Assembly (NCBI RefSeq): GCF_001601575.1
Contig: NZ_LOHZ01000028.1
Span: forward strand, 1 to 59,048
Direction of reading: 5' to 3'
Origin: Thermovenabulum gondwanense
GTDB lineage: Bacteria > Bacillota > Thermosediminibacteria > Thermosediminibacterales > Thermosediminibacteraceae
Length of the DNA stretch: 59,048 bases
The notes beneath the pieces are model-generated. The model had not been told where the DNA came from. It ran no database searches and worked only from the letters and a program-made list of their open reading frames with translations. Below are positions 24,723 through 33,986 of this stretch, piece by piece (within the stretch, counting starts at the first letter, position 1; every line of letters starts with the position of its first letter). Both the position numbers and the translations under genes were made by a program.

Positions 24723-26921
24723 TCATCTCCTTTCTTCACACTCTTTTATGGATAGAATCAGCAAAGGAAGAAAGGAAAAAATCATCGAGGTAGCTGCTGC
24801 CACAATACCTGAGTCGTTAAATACCAAAGCAAGTAATGTTCCAAAATTTGCACCTTTTATTCCCTTAAAAAGGAACGGATAATCCTGGCTTAATTTTTTA
24901 AAAAGGCCTACTGGCCATTTTACTAAAATTAGAAGGGTTATAATGGAAAAAATTAATGCTTTAGTCCAGGGAGTATATTTAAATAGTCTGTAATTCATTA
25001 GAAGTTTTCTTGAAATAACAATAAAAAGGGGGTCAAATCCCTGGTCTTTCATTGAAAGAAAAAGCAAGGTAAAATGGGATGGAGGTCCATACAGAATAAA
25101 AATTAACAGAAAAAGACTAAAAATGATCGTTCCCAGCAGGATGTATTTTATAATTACCTTAAAATCGGTTTTTTTATAAAAATAAAGTACATATGTGTAC
25201 AAAAAACCACCCAGAGCGGCAACACCCCCTCCGAAATTACTTCCGAAATTGGGAGAAAAGATTAATATAAATGTTACCAAAAAGAGGATAATCGAAATAT
25301 TTTTTTTGCAATCATCTTTTAGCTTCAAAATTTCAAATAGCGATGAAATCCCTGTTATAATTGAAGAAAAAAATACTCCCATATATTCGTTTCCAATGCC
25401 GTAATACCTGGCACCTGCTATAACATCGTAACCCAGAATAGAAGTTTTCATCCAGTTAGCTCCCAGTAATAAATCTAAAAAAATGATTGAAGCAGTAAAA
25501 ATACTTAAAAAGGCTATTGAGTAAAGGGGATTTTGAGAATTTTTAAATAACAAATACGGAATTAATATTACAGTTAAGGATGTAATCGCCCACAGGATAA
25601 ATTTAATAAAAAGAGCAGGAAAGCCATAGATAAAAGGAAAAAGCATAGAAGCGGGGGATGAAAGGTTAAAGAGAAAGAAAAAAATCAAGAAGCCGGGCCT
25701 TATATCCAGCAACTTAAAAATATAGGACAAAAAAATTATAAGAGATAAAATATGTAAAAAAACATAGGTTTTTATAATATAAGGGCGTGCTGTGTAGTTT
25801 GCAGTTATTTTTTTATTAGAGTCCTGTAAAAAAGAAAGGGCATTTTCCGAATCCATTCCGTATATTCCGTATATGGCCTTTCCCAACATTGGATAGGGAG
25901 CATTTATGCCAAAAAAAGAAAGGATAGTAGGTGCAATATCTATATTGGCAACAATTCCTTTTCTTTTTGTTGTTTCAGAAGTTGCAAAACCGCTTTTTAA
26001 AATATTCCCTTTTAAAATTACAGGAGTTAAATACTCCCTGTTAATTAAACTTTTATAAGAAGGAAAAGGAGCTACGATCATTAGAAGTTCTTCGGAAAAG
26101 TCTACGGTATCAGCAACTTTACCTATGAAGCTGTCAGCCCTCAGGAGTGCATTAAGCCTTGTAGATTCTCCCTGATTTTTATCCGAAAATCTATAGCATT
26201 CGTCTGCCCTTACGGAATCACCTATGTATATTACTATTAACCCTCCGAGGGATCTATATCTTAAATATTCCTGGAACAATTTTTCATAGTTTAGTGTCAA
26301 AAAAAAGGGAGATTCTTCATCGAATATATTAATTCCTTCCAATTTTCCCTCCATAATTTGCCCCTTCTCATCCATAGCGATGAGTGCGGCAAGCCGGTTC
26401 ATTTCTTCCGCTTTATCTGCATTCCCCAGGAGGGAAACGGGAACGCCTTGTTTCTTTAAAGTTTCTCCCAGTAAACCGGGTATAATTTCGTGATCCTGTT
26501 TTAAATTTTCTTCGATTATTAAGGGTATTTCGGGAACCAGAATTTTACCGTAGACCTCATTTCCGGTAAAGCTTTTGTAAATCTTACCTGCATTAAATGA
26601 ATTGTAAATTTCATAATTCATTAAAGCGATTTTTCCTTTACCCGAAGCCGAAGCTCTTGTACCGGCACCAATGGTAAGATAGCTCCCGGCGGGTTCATAA
26701 TTTCCGGCACATCTTGTGTTCATCAAGCCTGTTACTCCGCTGAAGGCAATTTTTTTTAAATTGGGTAGTTTTTCTATATCGTTTATACTTATCCTGTCCA
26801 GAATTATAAGAGTGCAAATTTTATTTTTTGCGAGGGGATTAGCCGAGGAAAATGTCGGGATAAAAATAAAAAAATAAACAAGGGATACTATTATAATTTT
26901 TTTCAAAAGTTTATATCTCAA
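24723..26921 (-). CDS. Large membrane protein with N-terminal alkaline-phosphatase/phosphoglyceromutase-like domain
   Basis: 732 aa. A signal/anchor helix (6-28) is followed by an extracellular domain of about 360 residues resembling the alkaline-phosphatase superfamily: ICTLIILDRISI near the start, GAGTRASASGKG, GGLIVIYIGDSVRADE, LLMIVAPFPS, VANIDIAPTILSFFG. The C-terminal half has eight or more transmembrane helices. The usual metal-binding histidines (DH and HT in this superfamily) are not obvious, so activity is doubtful. The start is TTG 26921 after AGGTGATGG. With the GT4 gene it suggests a cell-envelope polymer function (inference). Confidence 0.7.
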   Translation of the reverse strand: MRYKLLKKIIIVSLVYFFIFIPTFSSANPLAKNKICTLIILDRISINDIEKLPNLKKIAFSGVTGLMNTRCAGNYEPAGSYLTIGAGTRASASGKGKIALMNYEIYNSFNAGKIYKSFTGNEVYGKILVPEIPLIIEENLKQDHEIIPGLLGETLKKQGVPVSLLGNADKAEEMNRLAALIAMDEKGQIMEGKLEGINIFDEESPFFLTLNYEKLFQEYLRYRSLGGLIVIYIGDSVRADECYRFSDKNQGESTRLNALLRADSFIGKVADTVDFSEELLMIVAPFPSYKSLINREYLTPVILKGNILKSGFATSETTKRKGIVANIDIAPTILSFFGINAPYPMLGKAIYGIYGMDSENALSFLQDSNKKITANYTARPYIIKTYVFLHILSLIIFLSYIFKLLDIRPGFLIFFFLFNLSSPASMLFPFIYGFPALFIKFILWAITSLTVILIPYLLFKNSQNPLYSIAFLSIFTASIIFLDLLLGANWMKTSILGYDVIAGARYYGIGNEYMGVFFSSIITGISSLFEILKLKDDCKKNISIILFLVTFILIFSPNFGSNFGGGVAALGGFLYTYVLYFYKKTDFKVIIKYILLGTIIFSLFLLIFILYGPPSHFTLLFLSMKDQGFDPLFIVISRKLLMNYRLFKYTPWTKALIFSIITLLILVKWPVGLFKKLSQDYPFLFKGIKGANFGTLLALVFNDSGIVAAATSMIFSFLPLLILSIKECEERR

Positions 26922-26959
26922 GGTCCATCACCTGTTTTTTTTTTAAATAGTATCCCTTG
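26879..26959 (-). promoter_or_regulatory. Perfect 14-bp inverted repeat enclosing the ribosome-binding site and start codon
   Basis: AATAGTATCCCTTG (26946-26959) is the exact complement of CAAGGGATACTATT (26879-26892). In the mRNA of the phosphatase-like protein the first arm lies in the 5' leader and the second inside codons 10-14. The 53-base interval holds the ribosome-binding site AGGTGATGG and the TTG start. Pairing would close a large loop around the initiation region. Confidence 0.5.
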
Positions 26960-27053
26960 TATCTTTCAATATCATTCAGTTTTTATTAACGAAATAGAAT
27001 TTCCTTTCATAATATAGAATTTAGATGAGTTTATTGATATTTTGGAGGTGGAG

Positions 27054-27788
27054 ATGTTGCTCAACGGAATCCTGGGATCAGCTGCAGCAGGACTAATTAC
27101 TACACTGGGAGCTTTTTTTGTATTTTTTAAAAAGGAATATAACAAAAATCTTGAAAGAATATTCATAGGATTTGCAGCGGGTATTATGCTTGCTGCTTCG
27201 ATCTTCAGCTTACTGTTACCTTCTATTGAAAAAAGCAATGTATATCTTTCTTCTTTGGGTTTTTTAAAGGGAGCCTTTGCCGTGTACATTCTGGATAAAA
27301 TAATAGTTAAATACTATTTTAAAAAGGAAAACAAGGAAGATGTGGAAATAAATAAAATTGCCCTTTTCATCCTCGCCATAGTAATTCACAATTTCCCGGA
27401 AGGCTTGGCAGTGGGGATAGCGTTTTATCAAGATACGTTTTCTGCAGCCCTTGCCCTTGCCTTGGGGATAGCGATACAAAATATACCTGAAGGTTCGGCG
27501 GTGGCTTTTAGCCTTATAAAGTTAAATTACAGCAGGGTTAAAATAGTTATGGTAACTACCTTAACCGGGCTTGCTGAACCCGTGGGAGCCATGATTGGAT
27601 TAATTTTCAGAAATATACCACTATATTTACCATTTATGATGGCTTTTGCGGCAGGTTCAATGGTCTATGTGATAATCAGCGAGCTAATTCCCGAATTTTT
27701 TAGAGATGAAAAAGATAGAAAAATAGGTTCGATTGCGGTTGTAATAGGGTTCATTATTATGATGTTGATGGATAGCATTAATTTTTAA
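27054..27788 (+). CDS. ZIP-family divalent metal transporter (GufA/ZupT-like)
   Basis: About 244 aa, eight predicted transmembrane helices. The paired signature helices HNFPEGLAVGIAF (TM4) and QNIPEGSAVAFSL (TM5) identify the ZIP family; the first His of the second motif is replaced by Gln. A late SELIPEFF completes the family pattern. It probably brings Zn2+ or another divalent metal into the cytoplasm. The exact start (ATG 27054 or TTG 27057) is unclear because GGAGGTG lies only 3-6 bases upstream. Confidence 0.88.
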   Translation: MLLNGILGSAAAGLITTLGAFFVFFKKEYNKNLERIFIGFAAGIMLAASIFSLLLPSIEKSNVYLSSLGFLKGAFAVYILDKIIVKYYFKKENKEDVEINKIALFILAIVIHNFPEGLAVGIAFYQDTFSAALALALGIAIQNIPEGSAVAFSLIKLNYSRVKIVMVTTLTGLAEPVGAMIGLIFRNIPLYLPFMMAFAAGSMVYVIISELIPEFFRDEKDRKIGSIAVVIGFIIMMLMDSINF

Positions 27789-27793
27789 AAGGA

Positions 27794-28162
27794 TTATTCA
27801 TCTTTTATTTTTCTCCAATGATATAAATATAATGGGATACAGATCAATAAGAAGGCAATTTCTTTCAGCGTTCGTTTTATAGCGTAGATTTTTTGCCGTT
27901 TTTGTTCGTTCTGAATTTGCTCCTGCTGCATTTTAATGAATTCTTCTAAGCTAACGGATTTTTTAATAAATTCATCTCCCTGGTACATTCTCACCATGTC
28001 AATTTTCGCAGGAGTATAGGTGGTGGGGAATATTATTTCGGTTGCATCGTAAACTAATTGGGCGGCATTATAAATGATGATCATTAATGTAACAAAACAT
28101 ACAAGATAAAAATAAATACTTTTAAAATTTCTTAAAATACCCGATCTTTTTTCATTTTCCAT
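27794..28162 (-). CDS. Small two-helix membrane protein of unknown function
   Basis: About 122 aa. One transmembrane helix lies at about 19-40 and another at about 100-116, with a charged, glutamine-rich stretch (FIKMQQEQIQNEQKRQK) between them. No family recognised. ATG 28162 is preferred to the upstream in-frame ATG 28183 because AAGGGTGAG sits just before it. It stands alone, converging on the ZIP transporter gene with a 5-base gap. Confidence 0.6.
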   Translation of the reverse strand: MENEKRSGILRNFKSIYFYLVCFVTLMIIIYNAAQLVYDATEIIFPTTYTPAKIDMVRMYQGDEFIKKSVSLEEFIKMQQEQIQNEQKRQKIYAIKRTLKEIAFLLICIPLYLYHWRKIKDE

Positions 28163-28310
28163 ATATCTCACCCTTATTCCCATTGTTAAGATAATTATAC
28201 CTTTATTTATAAATTCCTTAAATACTTTTTCTCTGAAATATATATTGATAAATTTTTGAAAAACTGATAATTTATATTAAAATAATCAGAAATCGAAAGA
28301 GGGATAAATA

Positions 28311-29291
28311 ATGGAGGAGTATTTACAAATTCATAAAAGGGCCTTTGTATTTGACGCTCACTGCGATACGGTGCTATCAATATTAGATGGCAGGGGAAGT
28401 TTGAAAAACGGGATTAAAAATGGCCATATAGATATAGAAAAATTAAAAACAGGTGGGATAAAAGCTCAGGTTTTTTCGGTTTTTGTCCGGCCGGAGTGGT
28501 ACGCTAATCCGGTTTTACATACTTTAAAAGCAATTTCGGTATTGAAAAAAGAATTTGAAGAAAACAGGGATGAGATTGAGCTTGCTAATTCCTATAAGGA
28601 CATTTTAAGGATAAATAGAGAGGGGAAAATTTCTGCTCTGTTAAGCATAGAAGGTGGAGAGGCCATAGCCGGTGAAATTGATCTGCTTGGAATATACAGG
28701 GAACTTGGGGTAACTTCGATGATTCTTACCTGGAATAACAGGAATCAAATAGCCGATGGAGCCGGAGAAAGAAGATCAAAAGGAGGTCTTTCGGATTTCG
28801 GCTATGAAGTGGTAAAACAAATGGAGAGGCTGGGAATGGTAGTGGACCTTTCCCATATTTCTCCGGAGGGTTTCTGGGATGTAATTTCTATAGTAGAAAA
28901 ACCCGTGATTGTTTCTCACTCAATTCCCAGAAGAATGAGGGATATCCCCAGAAATTTAGATGATGAACAAATAAAAGCAATTGCGGAAAAAGATGGGGTA
29001 ATTGGGGCAGGTTTTTATTTTTCCAGCTACAAAGGGGTGCAGGCAAGATTAGAAGATGTTCTTGATGAAATAGAGTATTTTGTAAAAATCGGTGGGGTAG
29101 ACCATGTGGGAATTGGTTCGGATTTTGATGGCATTGATGTGCCGATAATAGGCCTGGAGGATGCGAGCAAAATGCCGGAAATTACTAAGGGTTTGATAAA
29201 AAGGGGGTTTAAAGAAAGCGAAATATTAAAGATACTTGGTGAAAATTTTCTGAGGGTTTTTAAAGAGGTACAGGAACAGGGAGGAGTGTGA
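28311..29291 (+). CDS. Membrane dipeptidase-type peptidase (M19, renal dipeptidase family)
   Basis: 326 aa amidohydrolase-fold metallopeptidase that cleaves dipeptides. The binuclear zinc site is visible: HCD in FDAHCDTVL, the bridging Glu in SIEGGEAI, and His residues in VVDLSHISP and VIVSHS. GIGSDFDGI near residue 270 supplies the later Asp. There is no signal peptide, as in other bacterial members. Its stop overlaps the start of the endonuclease IV gene (GTGA), so the two are translationally coupled. A link between dipeptide hydrolysis and DNA repair is not expected; this seems to be operon convenience. Confidence 0.92.
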   Translation: MEEYLQIHKRAFVFDAHCDTVLSILDGRGSLKNGIKNGHIDIEKLKTGGIKAQVFSVFVRPEWYANPVLHTLKAISVLKKEFEENRDEIELANSYKDILRINREGKISALLSIEGGEAIAGEIDLLGIYRELGVTSMILTWNNRNQIADGAGERRSKGGLSDFGYEVVKQMERLGMVVDLSHISPEGFWDVISIVEKPVIVSHSIPRRMRDIPRNLDDEQIKAIAEKDGVIGAGFYFSSYKGVQARLEDVLDEIEYFVKIGGVDHVGIGSDFDGIDVPIIGLEDASKMPEITKGLIKRGFKESEILKILGENFLRVFKEVQEQGGV

Positions 29292-30136
29292 AACCTTTGC
29301 GAGTAGGGGCACATATTTCAATTTCAAAAGGTTATTTTCATGCCGTTAAAGAAGCCCTATCCATCGGAGCTAATACAATGCAATTTTTCACCCGAAATCC
29401 GAGAGGGGGAGCGGTAAAGGCACTGGATGAGGAAGACATAAGGAAAATGAAAATTTTGAGGGAGCAGGAAAGTTTCGGACCGCTTGTTGCCCACGCACCC
29501 TATACTTTGAATCTGGCAACGGATAAACAGGAAGGCATGGAATTTACAAAAAGGGTATTAGAAGACGACATAATACGGTTAGCAAAAGCCGGGGCGGAGT
29601 TTCTCGTTTTACATCCGGGTAGCCATACAGGGCAAGGAATAGAAAAGGGAATGGAACGGATTGCAGGAATTTTAAAGGAAGTGGTGAAAGCTCATTCGGG
29701 AGTTACCGTTTTACTTGAAACCATGGCGGGAGCGGGGAGTGAAGTGGGATATACCTTTGAACAGCTTTACGATATAATGGATAAAACGGGGAAACCCGAA
29801 ATTTTTGGGGTTTGCATCGATAGCTGCCACTTATACGGCGCCGGCTACGATGTGGTGGATAAATTGGATGAGGTGTTGAGTGAATTCGATAAAATCTTGG
29901 GATTGGGGAAATTAAAGGCTGTTCATTTAAATGACAGCAAATATGGTCTTGGACAAAGAAAGGACAGGCATGCAAATTTAGGAGAAGGAGTTCTTGGTTT
30001 AAATACTATAAAAAAAATAATTACCCATCCCTTTTTGAAAGACAAACCTTTTTTACTGGAAACCCCGGGAGGGCTCGAAAATTATAAAAAGGAAATAGAG
30101 TTATTGAAGCAAATGGCCCAAGACCCGAAAGATTAA
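29288..30136 (+). CDS. nfo: Endonuclease IV (AP endonuclease)
   Basis: 282 aa TIM-barrel enzyme that cuts DNA 5' to abasic sites. Family landmarks are GAHISISKGYFHAV, THE TQGxxF-equivalent AHAPYTLNLAT, LVLHPGSHTGQG, LLETMAGAGSEVG, CIDSCHLYGAGYD, VHLNDSK and DRHANLGEG; together these carry the three-zinc ligands. GTG 29288 overlaps the dipeptidase stop. It is followed 10 bases later by endonuclease III, giving a compact base-excision-repair pair. Confidence 0.95.
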   Translation: MKPLRVGAHISISKGYFHAVKEALSIGANTMQFFTRNPRGGAVKALDEEDIRKMKILREQESFGPLVAHAPYTLNLATDKQEGMEFTKRVLEDDIIRLAKAGAEFLVLHPGSHTGQGIEKGMERIAGILKEVVKAHSGVTVLLETMAGAGSEVGYTFEQLYDIMDKTGKPEIFGVCIDSCHLYGAGYDVVDKLDEVLSEFDKILGLGKLKAVHLNDSKYGLGQRKDRHANLGEGVLGLNTIKKIITHPFLKDKPFLLETPGGLENYKKEIELLKQMAQDPKD

Positions 30137-30146
30137 GGAGGGCAAA

Positions 30147-30776
30147 ATGGAACAAAAGGAGAGAGCAATGAAAATAATAGAAGAACTTATTCCTTTCTAC
30201 CCTGCTAAAACTGCTTTAAATTTTAAAAATCCTTTTCAACTATTGATAGCAACAATATTATCTGCTCAGTGTACAGATAACAGGGTAAACCGGGTGACGG
30301 AAAGGCTCTTCAAAAAATATAAAACTCCCCAAGACCTTGCGATTTCAAATCTAAAAGAACTGGAAGAGGATATAAAGGAACTCGGGCTTTTTAAATCAAA
30401 GGCAAAAAATATTAAAGAGGCTTCAAAAATGATTTGTGAAAAATATGATGGCAATGTTCCGGATTGTTTTGAAGAACTTGTAAAACTTCCCGGTGTTGGA
30501 AGAAAAACTGCAAATGTGGTTCTGGCTAATGCGTTTAATAAACCGGCATTAGCGGTTGATACACATGTTTTCAGGGTTTCGCGAAGATTGGGTTTATCTT
30601 CCGGAGAAACCCCGGAAAAGGTGGAAAAGGACCTCGTGAGATTATTTCCCGAAGAGTTATGGAATACCGTTCACCACCTTTTAATAAGGCATGGCAGGCA
30701 GTGCTGCAGGGCAAGAAAACCTTTATGCCAGCAGTGTGCCGTATCTAAGTGGTGCAATCATTTTAACAATAATTAG
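30147..30776 (+). CDS. nth: Endonuclease III (DNA glycosylase/AP lyase)
   Basis: 209 aa. Helix-hairpin-helix LPGVGRKTANVVLA holds the catalytic lysine; the following VDTHVFRVSRRLGL has the catalytic aspartate. The C-terminal [4Fe-4S] loop fits C-x6-C-x2-C-x5-C. It removes oxidised pyrimidines and nicks the strand, handing on to endonuclease IV next door. Start ATG follows GGAGGGC. Confidence 0.96.
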   Translation: MEQKERAMKIIEELIPFYPAKTALNFKNPFQLLIATILSAQCTDNRVNRVTERLFKKYKTPQDLAISNLKELEEDIKELGLFKSKAKNIKEASKMICEKYDGNVPDCFEELVKLPGVGRKTANVVLANAFNKPALAVDTHVFRVSRRLGLSSGETPEKVEKDLVRLFPEELWNTVHHLLIRHGRQCCRARKPLCQQCAVSKWCNHFNNN

Positions 30777-30792
30777 GTAGTGGAGGGATTTT

Positions 30793-31959
30793 ATGGATTA
30801 CGAAAAATATGTATCGACAAAAGTAAAACAAGTGGAATTTTCTACAATCCGTCATTTTTTTAACCTGGTTTATCAGATGCCCGATGCTATTTCCCTTTGT
30901 ATTGGAGAGCCCGATTTTTCTACCCCTCTTCATATCAGGGAATCTGCTAAGGTAGCGCTGGATAGTTATAATTTAGGATATACGCCCAATCCGGGTTTGC
31001 CGGAGCTTAGAAAAGCTATATCCGAATATTTAGAGGTGAGGTTTGGATTAAAATACAGGCCGGACACCGAAATAATTGTAACAATAGGTGCCAGTGAAGC
31101 AATTGACATTGCCCTCAGGACCATAATAAATCCCGGTGATGAAGTTTTAATACCCGTACCTTCTTTTATCGCATATAAACCCTGCACCCAGCTGGCAGAG
31201 GGGGTACCTGTATTTGTCCCTACATATTTCGAGGATGAATTCAAGCTCAAAAAAGATGTTCTGGAAAAATACATTACAAAAAATACTAAAGCCCTGATAT
31301 TGCCTTACCCCAACAATCCCACGGGTGCAGTACTGACGAAAAAAGACTTAGAGGAAATCGCAGAGGTGGTTGAAAAATACGACTTGCTGGTGATTTCCGA
31401 CGAGGTTTACGCAGAGTTAACCTATGAACAGGATCATATCCCCTTTGCAGCTATTATGGGAATGAGGGAAAGAACCATTACCATTAACGGATTTTCTAAG
31501 TCCTTCTCAATGACCGGCTGGAGACTTGGATTTATAGCTGCTCCCGGAGGGCTTGCCCGGGAAATTTTAAAGGTGCATCAGTACAGCGTGACCTGTGCAT
31601 CCACCATTTCCCAGTTTGCGGGTATAGAGGCATTAAAACACGGCAAAAAAGACGTGGAAGAAATGCGCGGTGAATACGATAGAAGGAGAAAGTTTCTTTT
31701 TAATAGTTTGATTAATTTAGGCTTTGACTGCATTGAACCCAAAGGAGCGTTTTATATATTTCCTTCGATAAAGAAATTTGGAATTTCCGATACGGAATTT
31801 GCTGAAAGATTGCTGAAAGAGGAGAAGTTGGCGGTGGTGCCGGGAAGTGCTTTTGGAGATGGCGGAGAGGGGTTTATCAGGATAGCTTATTCCACTTCAA
31901 TGGAAAACCTGAAAGAGGCAGTTATCAGAATAGAAAAATTTATTAATGGTTTAAAATAG
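30793..31959 (+). CDS. PLP-dependent class I aminotransferase (PatA/AspC-like)
   Basis: 388 aa, fold-type I. The PLP lysine is in NGFSKSFSMTGWRLGF; the cofactor-binding PYPNNPTGAVL, ISDEVYAELTY and the C-terminal arginine in EGFIRIAYS are present. Sequence is of the Bacillus PatA / aromatic-aspartate aminotransferase type (subgroup I-gamma), so the preferred amino acid cannot be fixed. It lies between DNA-repair genes and a HAD phosphatase, all in one direction with short gaps. Confidence 0.9.
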   Translation: MDYEKYVSTKVKQVEFSTIRHFFNLVYQMPDAISLCIGEPDFSTPLHIRESAKVALDSYNLGYTPNPGLPELRKAISEYLEVRFGLKYRPDTEIIVTIGASEAIDIALRTIINPGDEVLIPVPSFIAYKPCTQLAEGVPVFVPTYFEDEFKLKKDVLEKYITKNTKALILPYPNNPTGAVLTKKDLEEIAEVVEKYDLLVISDEVYAELTYEQDHIPFAAIMGMRERTITINGFSKSFSMTGWRLGFIAAPGGLAREILKVHQYSVTCASTISQFAGIEALKHGKKDVEEMRGEYDRRRKFLFNSLINLGFDCIEPKGAFYIFPSIKKFGISDTEFAERLLKEEKLAVVPGSAFGDGGEGFIRIAYSTSMENLKEAVIRIEKFINGLK

Positions 31960-31968
31960 GTGGTAAAA

Positions 31969-32601
31969 ATGCAAAAAAAATACGTAATCTTCGACGTGGA
32001 TGGAACGCTGATAGCCAGCGAACATGTAACCTTAGAAAGTCTCAAGGTAACAATGAAAGACCTCTATGAGAGAGATTTAGAGGATGAAGAAATTGAATTC
32101 GCCATCTGGCTTCCGGGACAGTATTCCTTAGAAAAATTAAAAATTGAAAGAGTTGAGGAAACTTTAAGGATTTGGTTTGAAAACATAAAAAGATTTGCCC
32201 ATAAAGCTTATTTATACCCCGGGGTAAAGGAACTTTTACAAAAATTAAAATTACAGGGCTTCAAACTGGGAATAGTTTCGGCCAGATACGATTACGAAAT
32301 CTTTGAAGATGATAAATTAAAAGAAGTATTGGAATACTTTGATGTTATTGTACCTTACAGCAGCCATTTAAAACCTAAACCCCATACCGATCAATTGGAA
32401 ATTGCCTTAAGAAAGTTAAAGGCATTAAAAAGCGAAGCGGTATATGTGGGGGATACCATGGTGGATTATGAATGTGCTAAAAATGCCGGGGTGGATTTTA
32501 TCCTTGCCAATTGGGGGGAAAGGGATAAGTTAAAATATTTTGAAGAAAAACCTGTTAAAATATGCAGGAAGCCACAGGAATTATGGAATTATTTAAAGTA
32601 A
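31969..32601 (+). CDS. HAD-superfamily phosphatase (Gph/PpaX-like)
   Basis: About 210 aa. HAD motif I is FDVDGTLIAS (nucleophile Asp and acid/base Asp), motif II GIVSAR, motif III lysine in LKPKPHTDQL, and motif IV GDTMVDYECAKNAG. A helical cap (about 17-80) places it with phosphoglycolate/pyrophosphate-type phosphatases. ATG 31969 follows AGGTGGT at the end of the aminotransferase gene. A clear terminator follows. Confidence 0.85.
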   Translation: MQKKYVIFDVDGTLIASEHVTLESLKVTMKDLYERDLEDEEIEFAIWLPGQYSLEKLKIERVEETLRIWFENIKRFAHKAYLYPGVKELLQKLKLQGFKLGIVSARYDYEIFEDDKLKEVLEYFDVIVPYSSHLKPKPHTDQLEIALRKLKALKSEAVYVGDTMVDYECAKNAGVDFILANWGERDKLKYFEEKPVKICRKPQELWNYLK

Positions 32602-32602
32602 A

Positions 32603-32629
32603 AAGCGAAGCTCAAAGCTTCGCTTTTTT
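32603..32629 (+). terminator. Rho-independent terminator
   Basis: AAGCGAAGCT (32603-32612) and AGCTTCGCTT (32616-32625) form a 10-bp stem with a 3-nt loop followed by a T-run. It separates the HAD gene from the purine operon. Confidence 0.93.
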
Positions 32630-32663
32630 ATATATTTTTTGTTAATAAATTTTCAGTTAATTA

Positions 32664-32692
32664 TTGATAATAAGGACGACATATGATATATT
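32664..32692 (+). promoter_or_regulatory. Probable promoter of the purine operon
   Basis: TTGATA (32664-32669), 17 bases, TATATT (32687-32692), about 135 bases before purK. A second weaker candidate (TTGAAT 32750-32755, 16 bases, TATAGA 32772-32777) lies nearer. No purine riboswitch core is seen in this leader. Confidence 0.6.
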
Positions 32693-32730
32693 TATATAAA
32701 CAAACAAAACATAAATTCATCATAATAATA

Positions 32731-32746
32731 TTCGTATATAAACGAA
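32731..32746 (+). promoter_or_regulatory. Candidate regulator-binding inverted repeat (PurR-box-like)
   Basis: TTCGT (32731-32735) and ACGAA (32742-32746) form an inverted repeat with a 6-base spacer; the right half extends to ACGAACAAT, close to the Bacillus PurBox core (CGAACWWT). It lies between the two possible promoters. Binding by PurR is a guess from sequence; no purR gene is in the window. Confidence 0.35.
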
Positions 32747-32828
32747 CAATTGAATTTTTACATAGTTCTAATATAGATAAATCAGCCGCAAAATAATTTA
32801 CACCGGTTAACAAGGCGGAGGTAATTAT

Positions 32829-33986
32829 ATGAAAGATAAATATGGATTTCCTTTAACAAAGATAGGAATCATAGGTGGGGGACAATTAGCTAAAATGATG
32901 GCGCAGAGCGCAAAAAGGATGGGCTTTTTTGTTTTGGTACTGGATCCGGCACCTGATTGCCCGGCATCTTCAGTTTGTGACAGGGTTTTGGTGGGGGATT
33001 TCTACGATGACAACAAAATAAGAGAAATTGCGGAGGCAAGTGAAGTAATCACTTATGATATTGAACATATAGCTACTCGCATCTTAAAAATACTTATGGA
33101 TGAAGGATATAAAATTTTTCCTTCGCCGGCGTTGCTGGAAATAATCCAGGATAAATTTTTACAAAAACAGGTCTTATATGCTGCGGGAATTCCGGTCCCA
33201 AAGTTTAAATTGCTTGAATCTTTGGAACCAGGCAGTTTTAAAAGTTTTGGCTTTCCCTGTGTTCAAAAAGCAAGAAAAGGTGGATACGACGGCAGGGGAG
33301 TCCAGGTAATTAGAGGTTATGAGGACCTTAAAAACATTTTAAAAGTGGAATCATATTTAGAAGAGTATGTGGATATTGAAAAAGAACTTGCAGTAATTGT
33401 GGCAAGAAGCAGTAAGGGAGAAGTAAAATGTTACCCGGTGGTGGAGATGATTTTTGATGAACAAGCGAATATATGCGATATGGTTATTGCACCCGCGAGA
33501 ATTTCTGAGGATGTAAAGGAAGAGGCTAAAGCAGTTGCGGTAAAAACGGTGGAAATATTAAATGGAATAGGCGTTTTTGGCATAGAATTGTTTCTGACTA
33601 AGGATAAAAAAATACTGGTAAATGAGGTGGCGCCGAGACCTCACAATTCCGGACATTATACCATTGAAGCATGTATTACAAGCCAGTTTGAACAACATAT
33701 TAGAGCAATAACGGGTTTGCCCCTTGGAAGCACAAAATTACTTATGCCGGCTGTGATGGCAAATTTACTGGGAGAAAAGGGATATGAAGGTCCTCCATTA
33801 ATTGAGGGTCTAAAAGAAGCCCTTTCGATAGAAGGTTTATCCTTTCATTTTTACGGGAAAAGCATGACCAAACCCTTTAGAAAGATGGGGCATATTACAA
33901 TTCTCGATGAAAATATAGAAAAAGCTATAGAAAAGGCTGTAAAGGCAAAAAAATTACTAAAAATAACATCGGAGGTAAGAAAATGA
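32829..33986 (+). CDS. purK: N5-carboxyaminoimidazole ribonucleotide synthase
   Basis: 385 aa ATP-grasp enzyme that carboxylates AIR with bicarbonate and ATP. The N-terminal [22 protein letters not shown] nucleotide fold, the ATP-grasp loop [13 protein letters not shown] and [17 protein letters not shown] are diagnostic. It is the first gene of the purine operon, after GGCGGAGG. It overlaps purE by 4 bases. Confidence 0.96.
   Translation: MKDKYGFPLTKIGIIGGGQLAKMMAQSAKRMGFFVLVLDPAPDCPASSVCDRVLVGDFYDDNKIREIAEASEVITYDIEHIATRILKILMDEGYKIFPSPALLEIIQDKFLQKQVLYAAGIPVPKFKLLESLEPGSFKSFGFPCVQKARKGGYDGRGVQVIRGYEDLKNILKVESYLEEYVDIEKELAVIVARSSKGEVKCYPVVEMIFDEQANICDMVIAPARISEDVKEEAKAVAVKTVEILNGIGVFGIELFLTKDKKILVNEVAPRPHNSGHYTIEACITSQFEQHIRAITGLPLGSTKLLMPAVMANLLGEKGYEGPPLIEGLKEALSIEGLSFHFYGKSMTKPFRKMGHITILDENIEKAIEKAVKAKKLLKITSEVRK

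Noticed and set aside
32630-32828. Purine riboswitch before purK.
   Set aside because: No conserved purine-aptamer core or P1-terminator arrangement is visible in the leader.
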